Source: Anaerolineae bacterium (lineage in GTDB: Bacteria > Chloroflexota > Anaerolineae > JAFGEY01). Taken from it: a stretch of DNA of 10,256 nt. The stretch lies in the NCBI GenBank assembly GCA_016929205.1, contig JAFGJF010000300.1, forward strand, positions 1 through 10,256, given 5' to 3'. Shown in pieces: positions 1 to 7,592 of the stretch (position 1 is its first letter; every line of letters starts with the position of its first letter). Position numbers and translations under genes: made by a program. The notes beneath the pieces are model-generated. The model made no database searches. It saw only the letters and a list, made by a program, of their open reading frames with translations, and had not been told where the DNA came from.

Positions 1-342
1 CTCAGCGGCGGGCAGCAGCAGCGGGCGGCGATCGCCCGTTCCTTATCTAACGACCCATCCGTCATCGTCGGCGACGAACCGACAGGCAACCTGGACACCA
101 AAACGGCAAATGATGTGTTCGAGATGTTTGAAAACCTGGTCGATCGAGGCAAAACAGTGATCCTGGTCACCCACGATCAGACCCTGAGCGCGCGCACAAA
201 ACGGGTGCTGCACATCCTCGACGGGCAGCTCGATCACGACGAGAGAAACAACAGCGGGCAAGACCATCAAGCCGCCATGCTGCTCACTACATACCTGCAA
301 GGATTCGAACCCCGGCGTCTGGCCAGAGCGGAAATAGGATAA
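1..342 (+). CDS. ABC transporter ATP-binding protein, MacB/LolD-type (3' part, truncated by window edge)
   Basis: This is the C-terminal 113 residues of an ABC ATPase that would energise the permease encoded immediately downstream. Visible motifs in order: the ABC signature LSGGQQQR at the first residues, Walker B with the D-loop (VIVGDEPTGNLD, about residues 21-32), and the H-loop histidine in LVTHD (about 55-59). The DEPTGNLD form is typical of the LolD/MacB/FtsE exporter branch. Walker A and the Q-loop lie before the window. After the final strand (ILDGQLDHDE) there is a tail of roughly 35 residues rich in charged and polar residues, longer than in many LolD-like proteins. The stop at 340-342 is 3 nt before the permease ATG, so the two are very probably co-translated. 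The family is certain from motifs; the transported substrate cannot be read from this fragment. Confidence 0.95.
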   Translation, partial: LSGGQQQRAAIARSLSNDPSVIVGDEPTGNLDTKTANDVFEMFENLVDRGKTVILVTHDQTLSARTKRVLHILDGQLDHDERNNSGQDHQAAMLLTTYLQGFEPRRLARAEIG

Positions 343-345
343 AAG

Positions 346-2775
346 ATGGTATCGAGACTGCGTTGGAACAAAGTGCTACGAGACGCCTGGCAACACAAGG
401 CACGCAGCATCCTGGTTATCCTGGCCATTGCCGTGGGCGTGGCAACCTTTGGCATGCTGCTCACCGCCCGTCATGCATCGATCGTCGACATGTACGCCGG
501 CTATTGGGACAACACGCCGGCCAACGTGATCCTGTACCTGGATGCGTTCGATCAAGATCTGCTGCCCATCGTCCGCAGAATGCCCGACGTGGTCGACGTT
601 GAGGCTCGCCACACCAGCTATGCTCGTCTGCAATCAGGCCTGGATGAGTGGATCAATATGGAATTGACCGTCCTGCAGGACTATGACGATTCCCGGATCA
701 ATGTGGTGCGGCCGGAAGCAGGCATGTGGCCGCCGGGGCGGCGGACGATGCTGCTGGAGCGCTCGACGTTCTCCATTTTCGATGGGGCTATCGGTGACAC
801 GGTGACGGTTGAAATGCCCGGCGGCGTGCAGAAACAGCTTCCGGTCTTAGGCACGGCTCATGAATTCAACTATTTTTCCTCCTTTATCAGCCGTTATGCC
901 CACGGATACATCACCTTGGACACCCTGGAATGGCTGGGCATCACGCCGTCCTATAACCAACTCCACATCACGTTAGTGCCAAATCCGGATGCAGGTGGGA
1001 CCGCATCCGGCGGATATATGCCAGACCCGGCCGCATTGGAACGCATTCGTAACGAGATCGTCGACCACCTGGAAAGGTGCGGGTACCGGGTGAACGGGTT
1101 TGACGATTTCTTGACTCGTCCGGGCAAGCACTGGGCCTACGATTTCTTTTCGGCATTGATGTTGGTGTTGGGCGGCGTGGGCGTGCTCTCGCTGCTGCTC
1201 AGCGGGTTCCTGGTCATCAACACGGTGATGGCGCTGCTGGCTCAGGAAACGCGCCAGATTGGGGTGATGAAGGCCATTGGCGCGCGCCGTGGCCAAGTGA
1301 TGGGTATCTATTTGGCAACCGTTCTGCTCTATGGCGGGCTGGCCCTGATCGTCGCCGTGCCACTGGGCCTGCTCGCCGGGCGCTGGTTCGCCGATTTTGG
1401 GGCAATGGTGATGAATTACGAGATTGTCAGCTATGGCGTGATCCCGTGGGTGCTCGGTCTGCAGGCCGCCATTGCTCTGGGTGTACCGGCCCTATCTGCG
1501 CTTTTGCCCGTGCGTGCCGGGACGCGCAAAACGGTGCGCGAGGCGATCAGTGATTACGGCATCGGCAGCGTCAAGAGCAGCCTGATCGACCGGGCCGTCG
1601 CCCGGCTGCGCGGCCTGCCGCGCCCGTTGATGCTCTCGCTGCGCAACACCTTTCGGCGCAAGACGCGCCTCGCACTGACCCTGGGCGCGCTGTCACTGGC
1701 TGGAGCGATCTTTATCGGCGTATTCAGCACCCAGCAATCCATGTTTGGCCTGCTCGACGACATCATGAGCTTGTTTAGCTATGAAGTCGAGGTCTTTTTC
1801 CAGGAGCCGGTTCGCCTGCAGCGCATCAAGGCCGTCGCCGCGCGGGTGCCGGGCATTACGCGCGTAGAAAGCTGGTTGATCACCGATGCCAAAAGGGTCA
1901 CGGCGGACGACAGCGTCGGGCCAACCGTTTCATTCTATGGCCTGCCGGTGGATCAGGAAACCGTCGAGCCGACGATGGTCAGAGGGCGCTGGCTGCTGCC
2001 GGACGACGTGAACGCCGTCGTCATTTCGACAGGTATGCTGCGCCAATCGCCCGACCTTGACCTGGGCGACGCACTGGTCGTCGAGATCGATGGTCACGAA
2101 TCAACCTGGCAGATCGTCGGCATCGTCTTGATGACCGGCAACGGCGGGGGCAACATTGGCTACACCAACTATCCGGCGCTGGCCAAGGCCGCGCGCACGG
2201 TGGGCTATGCCACCAACGCCGTGTTCAAGATACAGGACGCGGAAAATCCACAGACACAAAAGGCGATCGCCCGCGCCCTGGAGGAGCAATACGAGCGTGC
2301 AGGCATGCCGGTCACGACCTCTCAGGTCATCGCCGACATCCTCGAGGCCAACGCAGGGCAGTTCAACATGATCACCACTTTTTTGCTGGTCATGGCCGGC
2401 CTGCTGGCCGTCGTCGGCGGGCTGGGACTGGCGGCGACCATGGGCCTCAACGTGCTGGAGCGCACCCGTGAGATCGGCGTCCTACGTGCCATCGGCGCCA
2501 CGAACCGCGCCCTGCAAGGGATCATTGTCGTCGAAGGTGTGCTGATCGGCCTCTTGAGCTGGGTGCTGGGCTCGCTGCTCTCCTATCCCCTGGGCAATCT
2601 GCTCAGCGGCGGCGTGGGTATGGCTTTCCTGGGGACGTGGACCGATTACGTCTTTTCTTATCCCGGCGTGGGGCTGTGGCTGCTTGTCGCCGTCGTCGTC
2701 TCGGCAGCAGCCAGTTTTTGGCCCGCCCGCCGTGCTGCCAGGCTCAGTGTGCGCGAGGCGTTGGCGTATGAATAA
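346..2775 (+). CDS. FtsX-family ABC transporter permease, duplicated (two FtsX units)
   Basis: An 809-residue permease of the MacB/LolC/FtsX (type VII ABC) superfamily. It appears to be two FtsX units in tandem, each with one leading helix, a large extracytoplasmic domain, then three helices. Likely membrane segments: about 21-40, 268-296, 317-344, 366-389 (first unit) and 442-462, 676-704, 723-750, 774-794 (second unit). The FtsX hallmark appears twice, as RQIGVMKAIGARRGQ (303-317) and REIGVLRAIGATNRA (708-722); these cytoplasmic loops are the usual coupling regions. The extracytoplasmic parts (about 41-267 and 463-675) resemble MacB-type periplasmic core domains in position. Start at 346 follows the ATPase stop by 3 nt, with a weak AGGA at 336-339. 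Proteins of this class use ATP-driven conformational change to move lipoproteins, peptides or lipids, or to act as signalling complexes, rather than classical channel transport. Substrate is unknown. Confidence 0.95.
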   Translation: MVSRLRWNKVLRDAWQHKARSILVILAIAVGVATFGMLLTARHASIVDMYAGYWDNTPANVILYLDAFDQDLLPIVRRMPDVVDVEARHTSYARLQSGLDEWINMELTVLQDYDDSRINVVRPEAGMWPPGRRTMLLERSTFSIFDGAIGDTVTVEMPGGVQKQLPVLGTAHEFNYFSSFISRYAHGYITLDTLEWLGITPSYNQLHITLVPNPDAGGTASGGYMPDPAALERIRNEIVDHLERCGYRVNGFDDFLTRPGKHWAYDFFSALMLVLGGVGVLSLLLSGFLVINTVMALLAQETRQIGVMKAIGARRGQVMGIYLATVLLYGGLALIVAVPLGLLAGRWFADFGAMVMNYEIVSYGVIPWVLGLQAAIALGVPALSALLPVRAGTRKTVREAISDYGIGSVKSSLIDRAVARLRGLPRPLMLSLRNTFRRKTRLALTLGALSLAGAIFIGVFSTQQSMFGLLDDIMSLFSYEVEVFFQEPVRLQRIKAVAARVPGITRVESWLITDAKRVTADDSVGPTVSFYGLPVDQETVEPTMVRGRWLLPDDVNAVVISTGMLRQSPDLDLGDALVVEIDGHESTWQIVGIVLMTGNGGGNIGYTNYPALAKAARTVGYATNAVFKIQDAENPQTQKAIARALEEQYERAGMPVTTSQVIADILEANAGQFNMITTFLLVMAGLLAVVGGLGLAATMGLNVLERTREIGVLRAIGATNRALQGIIVVEGVLIGLLSWVLGSLLSYPLGNLLSGGVGMAFLGTWTDYVFSYPGVGLWLLVAVVVSAAASFWPARRAARLSVREALAYE

Positions 2776-3003
2776 CCAGCATTTTCAGGAACTCGTTGCA
2801 TTGAGCGAGAGTACAGCAACAGCAAATACGCTCCGGTGATGAGCTGTTTTTGATCGCAGGTGTGCATAGGCTACAGCAGAGGCAACAGAGCGCACCAGGA
2901 CAGCCGGGTTCAGTCTGAATGCGATCTGGCGGTCCAGCGACCGACCTGTGTGCGCGTTGACCGCCTTCAGACAGGATCAGGCTCTGGGTGAGCGCAGGGG
3001 GTA

Positions 3004-3012
3004 GGAGAGGAG
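3004..3012 (+). promoter_or_regulatory. Ribosome binding site deciding the VCBS-protein start
   Basis: A purine-rich GGAGAGGAG lies 8 nt before the ATG at 3021. The open frame can be extended to a GTG at 2988, but that would place this Shine-Dalgarno sequence inside the coding region and put charged residues ahead of the signal peptide. The ATG at 3021 is therefore preferred. Confidence 0.75.
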
Positions 3013-3020
3013 ATGTCGCG

Positions 3021-4337
3021 ATGAGAAGGATGGGACATCTTGGTCTTTCGTCGATGGGTTTGATGTTGGCCATCGGTCTTTTATGTTCCTTGCGTGCGTC
3101 TGTGCGGGGAACCGGCGCTGAGACGGCTGTATCCGGCTCTGTGACAGGCACGAACTCACCGATGGACTATGTTTTTGCACAAGTAACGCTTGCCGATGTG
3201 GACGACGTCATGTTGTCGATTGCCGCCGGTGACCTGGATCAAGACGGTGACATCGATCTGGTATCCGACGGTCTGTTTGCCTGGATCAATCCAACCACAA
3301 GCACCTTTTCTGCTCCCTGGGTGTCGGCCACTTTGGCGGCTGGTTTCAGCGCTCAAGATATCGCTTTGGGCGATCTGGATCGAGACGGCGATCCGGACAT
3401 CGTCGCAGGGGGAGATTTTGGGCTGGTCATCTGGCAGAATCCGTTGACCCAAAGTGCCAGCACGCCATTGGGAAATGGTACGCCATTCGGTACGTGGCCG
3501 ATCAGTCACGTGCTGACCACCTCCCAGCCCATCCAGGCTGTGGCTGCTGTCGATTTAGACGGTGATGGATGGCTGGATATCGCTGCTGCCCGAGATGATC
3601 CCGTGCCGCCTATGAGCGGCGATCTCTGCATCTGGCAGAATCCAGGATCCATAACTGGCACGTGGGCATCTGTTGTTTTGACCCGTACTCCGGGTATCCT
3701 CACAGTGGCGGCGGGCGATCTGGACGGAGACGGGTGGAGCGACCTGGCGACTGGCGCTGCTGGCATGGTTGCCGAATCCCAAGAGATCCGCATCTGGCAG
3801 AACGACCACACCCCCTTTACGGATACCTGGGCGAGTGCCCAGGTGATCGATGTCTTCCAAGATGGGCAAAGCAGCAACGTCAACAGCATCGCCTTGATCG
3901 ATCTGGACGACGATGGATGGTTAGACATCGTAGCTGGATATCAAACGGGCATGGCGGGGACTGTCGGCGTATGGCGCAATCTGGGCACGCCATTCACCAT
4001 GCCGTGGACGCTCTCGGTGACGATGACGGGCGGCGCGCGTGTATGGCGCGTGGCGGCAGGCGACCTGGATGACGACGGAAACATGGATGTGATCAGCGCA
4101 GCCACTTTCTCGTCGACGGGGAATGAAGTGACCTGGTGGCGGAACGATGGCAGCCCATTCGACGGAGCGTGGTCGTCCACCTGGAAAGTAGGACCGTGGC
4201 ACAACGATCTGCTGCTGGCGGACCTGGACGGGAATGGCGGCCCGGAAACGGTCGTTACCCGGATGGGTTCGCCCGAGATTGTGGCCTATCTGGCACTGTG
4301 GGAGCACATTTATCTGCCCGTTACGACGAAGGATTGA
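3021..4337 (+). CDS. Secreted FG-GAP/VCBS-repeat protein, predicted seven-bladed beta-propeller
   Basis: A 438-residue protein with an N-terminal signal peptide (basic MRRMGHLG, then a hydrophobic stretch to about residue 23). The rest is a regular repeat of about 55-60 residues carrying the calcium-binding DxDxDGxxD motif of integrin-alpha-like FG-GAP/VCBS repeats. Seven copies are visible, beginning near residues 71, 118, 178, 233, 294, 348 and 401. The last is degenerate (DLDGNGGPE), with Asn and Glu in metal positions. Each blade also has a W-x-N element such as IWQNP, VWRNL or WWRND, and then a second W. Seven repeats match one complete integrin-type propeller with little else in the protein, so it is probably a Ca-stabilised surface or secreted binding protein; no catalytic domain is visible. 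It ends in IYLPVTTKD, resembling the end of the secreted protein at 5723-7417. It lies 245 nt after the permease, so co-transcription is uncertain. Ligand unknown. Confidence 0.9.
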   Translation: MRRMGHLGLSSMGLMLAIGLLCSLRASVRGTGAETAVSGSVTGTNSPMDYVFAQVTLADVDDVMLSIAAGDLDQDGDIDLVSDGLFAWINPTTSTFSAPWVSATLAAGFSAQDIALGDLDRDGDPDIVAGGDFGLVIWQNPLTQSASTPLGNGTPFGTWPISHVLTTSQPIQAVAAVDLDGDGWLDIAAARDDPVPPMSGDLCIWQNPGSITGTWASVVLTRTPGILTVAAGDLDGDGWSDLATGAAGMVAESQEIRIWQNDHTPFTDTWASAQVIDVFQDGQSSNVNSIALIDLDDDGWLDIVAGYQTGMAGTVGVWRNLGTPFTMPWTLSVTMTGGARVWRVAAGDLDDDGNMDVISAATFSSTGNEVTWWRNDGSPFDGAWSSTWKVGPWHNDLLLADLDGNGGPETVVTRMGSPEIVAYLALWEHIYLPVTTKD

Positions 4338-4588
4338 AAGCAGCCCAGGTATTCGGACGTATCCACCGGGCGAACATGATGGCCTGATCGTGCGGCGGAC
4401 TCCCCATCAAGACAAACCAAGTGTGTTGGCCTTGATTGAGCGGTTGCTGCCGCTCTTGGCGCATGAGCCGCTTCCAGAAACGCATTTCCGGCCCGATGAT
4501 GAATCGGATCGACATCCACATCGAGGCCTGCCCTGAGCGCGAATGGAGTACAGCCGTCGGCGAAGGGTGCCGGTGGTGGATGGGTAGG

Positions 4589-5536
4589 TCATACCTTGTC
4601 GCGGAAGAAATCGATCGTCTTGTTCAAGCCTGTTCGGACGTCGATCTCTGGCTCCCATCCAAGATCTGTTCTGGCACGAGTGATATCTGGACGCCGCATG
4701 TGAGGATCGTCTTTTACACGTTCGCTGAGAGAACTACGTGCGATAAAGGTGAGACCGGCCTGGTTGTTGGCAAGTTCGTTGACGAGTTCCGCGAAATCAC
4801 GAATGGTATATTCCTCAGGATTGCCCATATTGACTGGGCCAACCTGGTCGGACATCAAGAGAGCGATGATGCCGCGCACCAAATCGTCAACGTAGCAAAA
4901 AGAGCGCGTCTGCAATCCATTGCCATATACCGTGAGCGGCTGCCCAAGCAGCGCTTGCTTGACGAAATTGGGCACGACACGGCCGTCATCGAGGCGCATG
5001 CGCGGCCCATAGGTGTTGAAAATCCGAACGATGCGCGTTTCAACGCCATGATAACGGTGATAGGCCATCGTCATCGCTTCGGCAAAGCGCTTGCTCTCAT
5101 CATAGACCCCACGAGGCCCAATGGGGTTGACATGCCCCCAGTAGCTTTCCGGTTGAGGGTGAACTTGAGGATCGCCATATACCTCAGACGTAGAGGCGAG
5201 CAAAAAGCGGGCCCCCTTTTCTTTGGCCAATCCCAGCGTTTTGTGTGTGCCCAATGCCCCAACTTTGAGGGTCTGGATTGGCTTTTCTAAATAGTCGACC
5301 GGGCTGGGAAGTGATGCGAGGTGGAGGACAGCATCAAGTGGACCGGGAACATAGATATAGTTTGTCACATCGTGTTTAATGAACAGAAAATGCTCGTTTC
5401 CGGCCAGATGCGCGATGTTCTGAACGTTTCCCGTGCTTAGGTTGTCCATCGCAATGACGTAATGTCCTTGTGCCAAAAGACGGTCGCACAAATGTGAACC
5501 GATGAAACCTGCGCCGCCGGTGATCAAGATGCGCAT
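4589..5536 (-). CDS. NAD-dependent SDR epimerase/dehydratase, UDP-glucuronate decarboxylase (UDP-xylose synthase)-like
   Basis: A 315-residue extended short-chain dehydrogenase/reductase. The N-terminal Rossmann motif GGAGFIG (residues 7-13) binds NAD, followed by Asp31 after the second strand for ribose recognition. The active site shows TSE (116-118) and the YxxxK pair Tyr145/Lys149 in VYDESKR. Segments diagnostic of UDP-glucuronate decarboxylases are present: HLASLPSP (72-79), [15 protein letters not shown] (177-191) and [12 protein letters not shown] (209-220). That family oxidises UDP-glucuronate at C4, decarboxylates and reduces it to UDP-xylose in the cytoplasm, supplying surface glycans. 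Length fits bacterial members, and no membrane segment is present. The gene is transcribed alone leftward, converging with the VCBS gene, with its own promoter and a GGAGGT site 9 nt before the ATG. The exact product is inferred: related SDR enzymes (dTDP-glucose 4,6-dehydratase, UDP-glucose 4-epimerase) share the fold, but the GPRM-DDGRVV segment argues for decarboxylase. Confidence 0.92.
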   Translation of the reverse strand: MRILITGGAGFIGSHLCDRLLAQGHYVIAMDNLSTGNVQNIAHLAGNEHFLFIKHDVTNYIYVPGPLDAVLHLASLPSPVDYLEKPIQTLKVGALGTHKTLGLAKEKGARFLLASTSEVYGDPQVHPQPESYWGHVNPIGPRGVYDESKRFAEAMTMAYHRYHGVETRIVRIFNTYGPRMRLDDGRVVPNFVKQALLGQPLTVYGNGLQTRSFCYVDDLVRGIIALLMSDQVGPVNMGNPEEYTIRDFAELVNELANNQAGLTFIARSSLSERVKDDPHMRRPDITRARTDLGWEPEIDVRTGLNKTIDFFRDKV

Positions 5537-5545
5537 CTTGTGTTT

Positions 5546-5551
5546 ACCTCC
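5546..5551 (-). promoter_or_regulatory. Strong Shine-Dalgarno sequence of the SDR gene
   Basis: On the minus strand GGAGGT stands 9 nt before the ATG at 5536. This is a full consensus match at good spacing, confirming the start chosen for the SDR gene and suggesting efficient translation. Confidence 0.8.
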
Positions 5552-5613
5552 AGCTCATAGTGAGTCTTTCGCACTATTGGGTCTGACAATGCTGTGTATG
5601 CAATCTCGCGCGT

Positions 5614-5642
5614 AGTATACAACAAACCACAGAGCGAGACAA
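5614..5642 (-). promoter_or_regulatory. Predicted sigma-70-type promoter of the SDR gene
   Basis: Read leftward, a -35 box TTGTCT (5637-5642, 4 of 6 matches to TTGACA) and a -10 box TATACT (5614-5619, 5 of 6 matches to TATAAT) are separated by exactly 17 nt. Transcription would start near 5607, giving a leader of about 70 nt before the ATG at 5536. It lies in the divergent gap facing away from the secreted-protein gene at 5723. No equally good rightward promoter was found in this gap. Chloroflexota promoter consensus is less well characterised, so this is a sequence-match prediction. Confidence 0.5.
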
Positions 5643-5712
5643 ATGAACTAGGTTCGGTTTTCTGTTTGTAGCGATCCTCAATGGATGCACTCGTTGAACC
5701 TTAAAGCGAAAT

Positions 5713-5718
5713 GGAGGG
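5713..5718 (+). promoter_or_regulatory. Ribosome binding site deciding the start of the toroid-protein gene
   Basis: GGAGGG lies 4 nt before the ATG at 5723 and inside the longer frame that would begin with the ATG at 5711. No comparable purine-rich site precedes 5711. The downstream ATG also gives a cleaner signal peptide (MAKFRAG then a hydrophobic run). Confidence 0.65.
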
Positions 5719-5722
5719 AACG

Positions 5723-7417
5723 ATGGCTAAATTTCGTGCCGGACTGTCTGTTCTACTGGGTCAGTTGCTGCTGGCCTTGGTGCTCTTGATCGTCATAGCG
5801 CAAGCGGGACAAGAGGCATCCACCGCTTTGGTCCACAGCTTGCCCAACGAAGGATCGCTCCCAGACAGCCGATCCGTGGATCCGCCTTGTGGAACGCTGG
5901 GTGGGATCCTGATTGATCCGATGGAAACAGGGACCGGTTGGCACGCTGTAAAGGGGAGCCATGCCGTCTCGGCTACCTTGACAACCGTCGCCGGTTGTAC
6001 GGGCCAGGCAGTTCAATTGAATTACCACTTGACCACGACAGGGGGCATCACAGATAACTGGGTGCAACTCCGCCGCAACTTTGATCCCCCTCTTGACCTA
6101 TCGGCGGGTGACCATTTGCGTTTCGTCTATCGAGGGACGATGACGAACACGCTGGAGGTTGGCCTGGTTTCGGCCGGTGGGCAGAACTATTTTGCCAGAT
6201 CGTGGAATCAAGTAACTCACGTTCCACGGTATACCTATGCGACGTGGGACCTTGAGGATTTTCGCAAGGACGGCAGGCCGTTAACAGATACGCGTCAGAT
6301 CGAGGCCATCTTTATTTCGGTGGTCAAGGCGGGCAGCGACGATGTTGGCAGTGTGGGCTCGTTCACAGTTGATGAACTGCAATATCTCACGATAGAAACG
6401 CGCACGGTACCGTCTAGCTCGGAATGGGTAACCGGTGCTGCAACCGTCACCAAAAAGGCGGCGGCCTGGATCGCCGCTCAGCAACAACCTCAAGGTCTTC
6501 TCAAATCATGGCAGGAAGAGACGGCGCACAATGCTTGGCTGTACGATCAGGCTTTGGGGCTTATCGTGCTTTGTGAGTCGGGCTATATCACCGAGGCTGA
6601 ACGACTGGCCACTGCGCTGCACAACTTGCAGAACGCCGACGGTTCGTGGTATGCCGGCTATGACTATTCGACCAACTTGTCGACCACGGCAGCGAAACCG
6701 GTCGGTGCTATCGCCTGGACAGTCTATGCCCTGTCGCGCTGCCACATCCGAGTCGACGTACCAACAGCTCGTCAGGATGCCTGGGAAGGTGCAGGTTGGC
6801 TGGCCGGTCTCCAACGCCAAGACGGCAGCGTGCCCGCTTTGCCTGGCGATCCGATCGCCGCAACCGCTCCGACCGAGCCCAACCTGGATGCCTGGTGGGC
6901 CTTTCGAGCCACCGGCTATCACACGCAGGCACTCCGCTTGCAAAATTATCTGCTGACCCAGGTTTGGGACAGCGACATAGGGCGATTCAAGGCGTCTCCA
7001 GACAGCCACCAGATCTTTCTCGATAACCAAACCTGGGGCGCAGCTTTTTTGCGGGCGATCTGCCGCAACGCCGATGCCCGCCGAGCACAAAGCTACGCTC
7101 GATGGACTTTGGCGACCAACTCTGACGATGGCACCGTCTGCGGCTTTGATGGAGCCGGGCCATTCTCTGTCTGGAACGAGGGGACGCTGCAATATGTTGC
7201 TGCACACGGTGAAAACAGCTCAACCTACTGGGCGCAGATGGTCGATCAACAGGCTCTCAATGGCGGGTTGCCGGGTTCGCCTGACCATTTCAGGGGGTAT
7301 ATTGTCTGGCTTACACGGTGGCACGGTATTGCACCGACCGCTTGGTTTTACTTTGCCGGAACAGGGGGGCCATTTCCTTCGTCCTATTGCTCCTTTCTGC
7401 CTCTCGTGATAAAATGA
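5723..7417 (+). CDS. Secreted protein with N-terminal beta-sandwich-like region and alpha/alpha-toroid domain; putative glycan-active enzyme
   Basis: A 564-residue exported protein of unproven function. It begins with a signal peptide or anchor (Lys3, Arg5, then a hydrophobic run to about residue 28). Residues about 55-225 look like a beta-rich, galactose-binding/CBM-like module (DPMETGTGW, then WVQLRRNFDPPLDLSAGDHLRF, ending SFTVDELQYL). Residues about 240-545 contain repeating helical hairpins with motifs seen in (alpha/alpha)6-barrel enzymes: HNAWLYDQALGLIVL (269-283), LQNADGSWYAGYD (302-314), GAIAWTVYAL, LQRQDGSVPALPGD, EPNLDAWWAFRATGY (385-399), LDNQTWGAAFLRAI and WNEGTLQYVAAHG. Conserved acids in YDQALG, NLDAW, LDNQTWG and WNEGT are active-site candidates. 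The fold class is well supported, but the reaction is not: a glycosidase or polysaccharide-processing role is inference. It is not a squalene-hopene cyclase, lacking the DxDD acid motif. The protein ends SFLPLVIK, matching the style of the VCBS protein's end. Confidence 0.78.
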   Translation: MAKFRAGLSVLLGQLLLALVLLIVIAQAGQEASTALVHSLPNEGSLPDSRSVDPPCGTLGGILIDPMETGTGWHAVKGSHAVSATLTTVAGCTGQAVQLNYHLTTTGGITDNWVQLRRNFDPPLDLSAGDHLRFVYRGTMTNTLEVGLVSAGGQNYFARSWNQVTHVPRYTYATWDLEDFRKDGRPLTDTRQIEAIFISVVKAGSDDVGSVGSFTVDELQYLTIETRTVPSSSEWVTGAATVTKKAAAWIAAQQQPQGLLKSWQEETAHNAWLYDQALGLIVLCESGYITEAERLATALHNLQNADGSWYAGYDYSTNLSTTAAKPVGAIAWTVYALSRCHIRVDVPTARQDAWEGAGWLAGLQRQDGSVPALPGDPIAATAPTEPNLDAWWAFRATGYHTQALRLQNYLLTQVWDSDIGRFKASPDSHQIFLDNQTWGAAFLRAICRNADARRAQSYARWTLATNSDDGTVCGFDGAGPFSVWNEGTLQYVAAHGENSSTYWAQMVDQQALNGGLPGSPDHFRGYIVWLTRWHGIAPTAWFYFAGTGGPFPSSYCSFLPLVIK

Positions 7418-7493
7418 GGACCAGAGCGACCGACGCCGGGCGATGTCGAGGCCTGTTCGATCGAGGGACGATCTCCACACTTTTCCTCCAGGC

Positions 7494-7509
7494 CGGCGGC
7501 CCGGCGGCC
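7494..7509 (+). repeat. Tandem 8-bp GC-rich direct repeat
   Basis: CGGCGGCC occurs twice head to tail in the gap before the apiosidase-like gene. It is short and may simply reflect local GC richness; no function is proposed. Confidence 0.3.
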
Positions 7510-7582
7510 GAGTTGAAAGTCCGAGCGGCACGCTCTATCGCGGCCCACACGGATTGAGTGCGGCCATTCCCGCACACACAAA

Positions 7583-7587
7583 AGGAG
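7583..7587 (+). promoter_or_regulatory. Ribosome binding site deciding the apiosidase-like gene start
   Basis: AGGAG (within AAAGGAGT, 7581-7588) lies 5 nt before the ATG at 7593. The frame is open back to an ATG at 7443, but the extra 50 codons would encode an Arg/Pro/Gly-rich stretch without family similarity and without hydrophobic character. The family's N-terminal domain begins right after the ATG at 7593. Confidence 0.75.
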
Positions 7588-7592
7588 TCAAG

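Noticed and set aside
286..325. Minus-strand sequence GGGTTCGAATCC resembling a tRNA T-arm.
   Set aside because: The T-stem needs two wobble pairs, no matching 5' acceptor strand lies about 70 nt away, and the bases encode the end of the ABC ATPase in frame.
2830..2851. Short hairpin (GCTC/GAGC) followed by TGTTTTT after the permease gene, a possible terminator.
   Set aside because: The stem is only 4 bp with a 7-nt loop, too weak to call an intrinsic terminator.
4321..4521. Minus-strand 66-codon frame downstream of the SDR gene, with a Trp- and Arg-rich product.
   Set aside because: It overlaps the 3' end of the VCBS gene, lacks a convincing ribosome binding site and matches no motif I know. 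Two other minus frames are open over the same bases, which lowers the weight of any one.
4436..5290. Plus-strand open frame of 284 codons over the SDR gene.
   Set aside because: It lies opposite the SDR coding region, whose motifs, promoter and ribosome binding site are clear. The translated product shows no family signature.
4589..5536. Possibility that the SDR enzyme is a UDP-apiose synthase, given the apiosidase-like gene nearby.
   Set aside because: The [13 protein letters not shown] and [10 protein letters not shown] segments fit UDP-glucuronate decarboxylases, whereas the apiose synthases I recall have a different segment after GPRM. Proximity alone is not enough.
7459..7484. 5-bp hairpin (GATCG/CGATC) with a T-run a few bases later, after the toroid gene.
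   Set aside because: The T-run is separated from the stem by 7 nt and is only four bases long, so it does not fit an intrinsic terminator.
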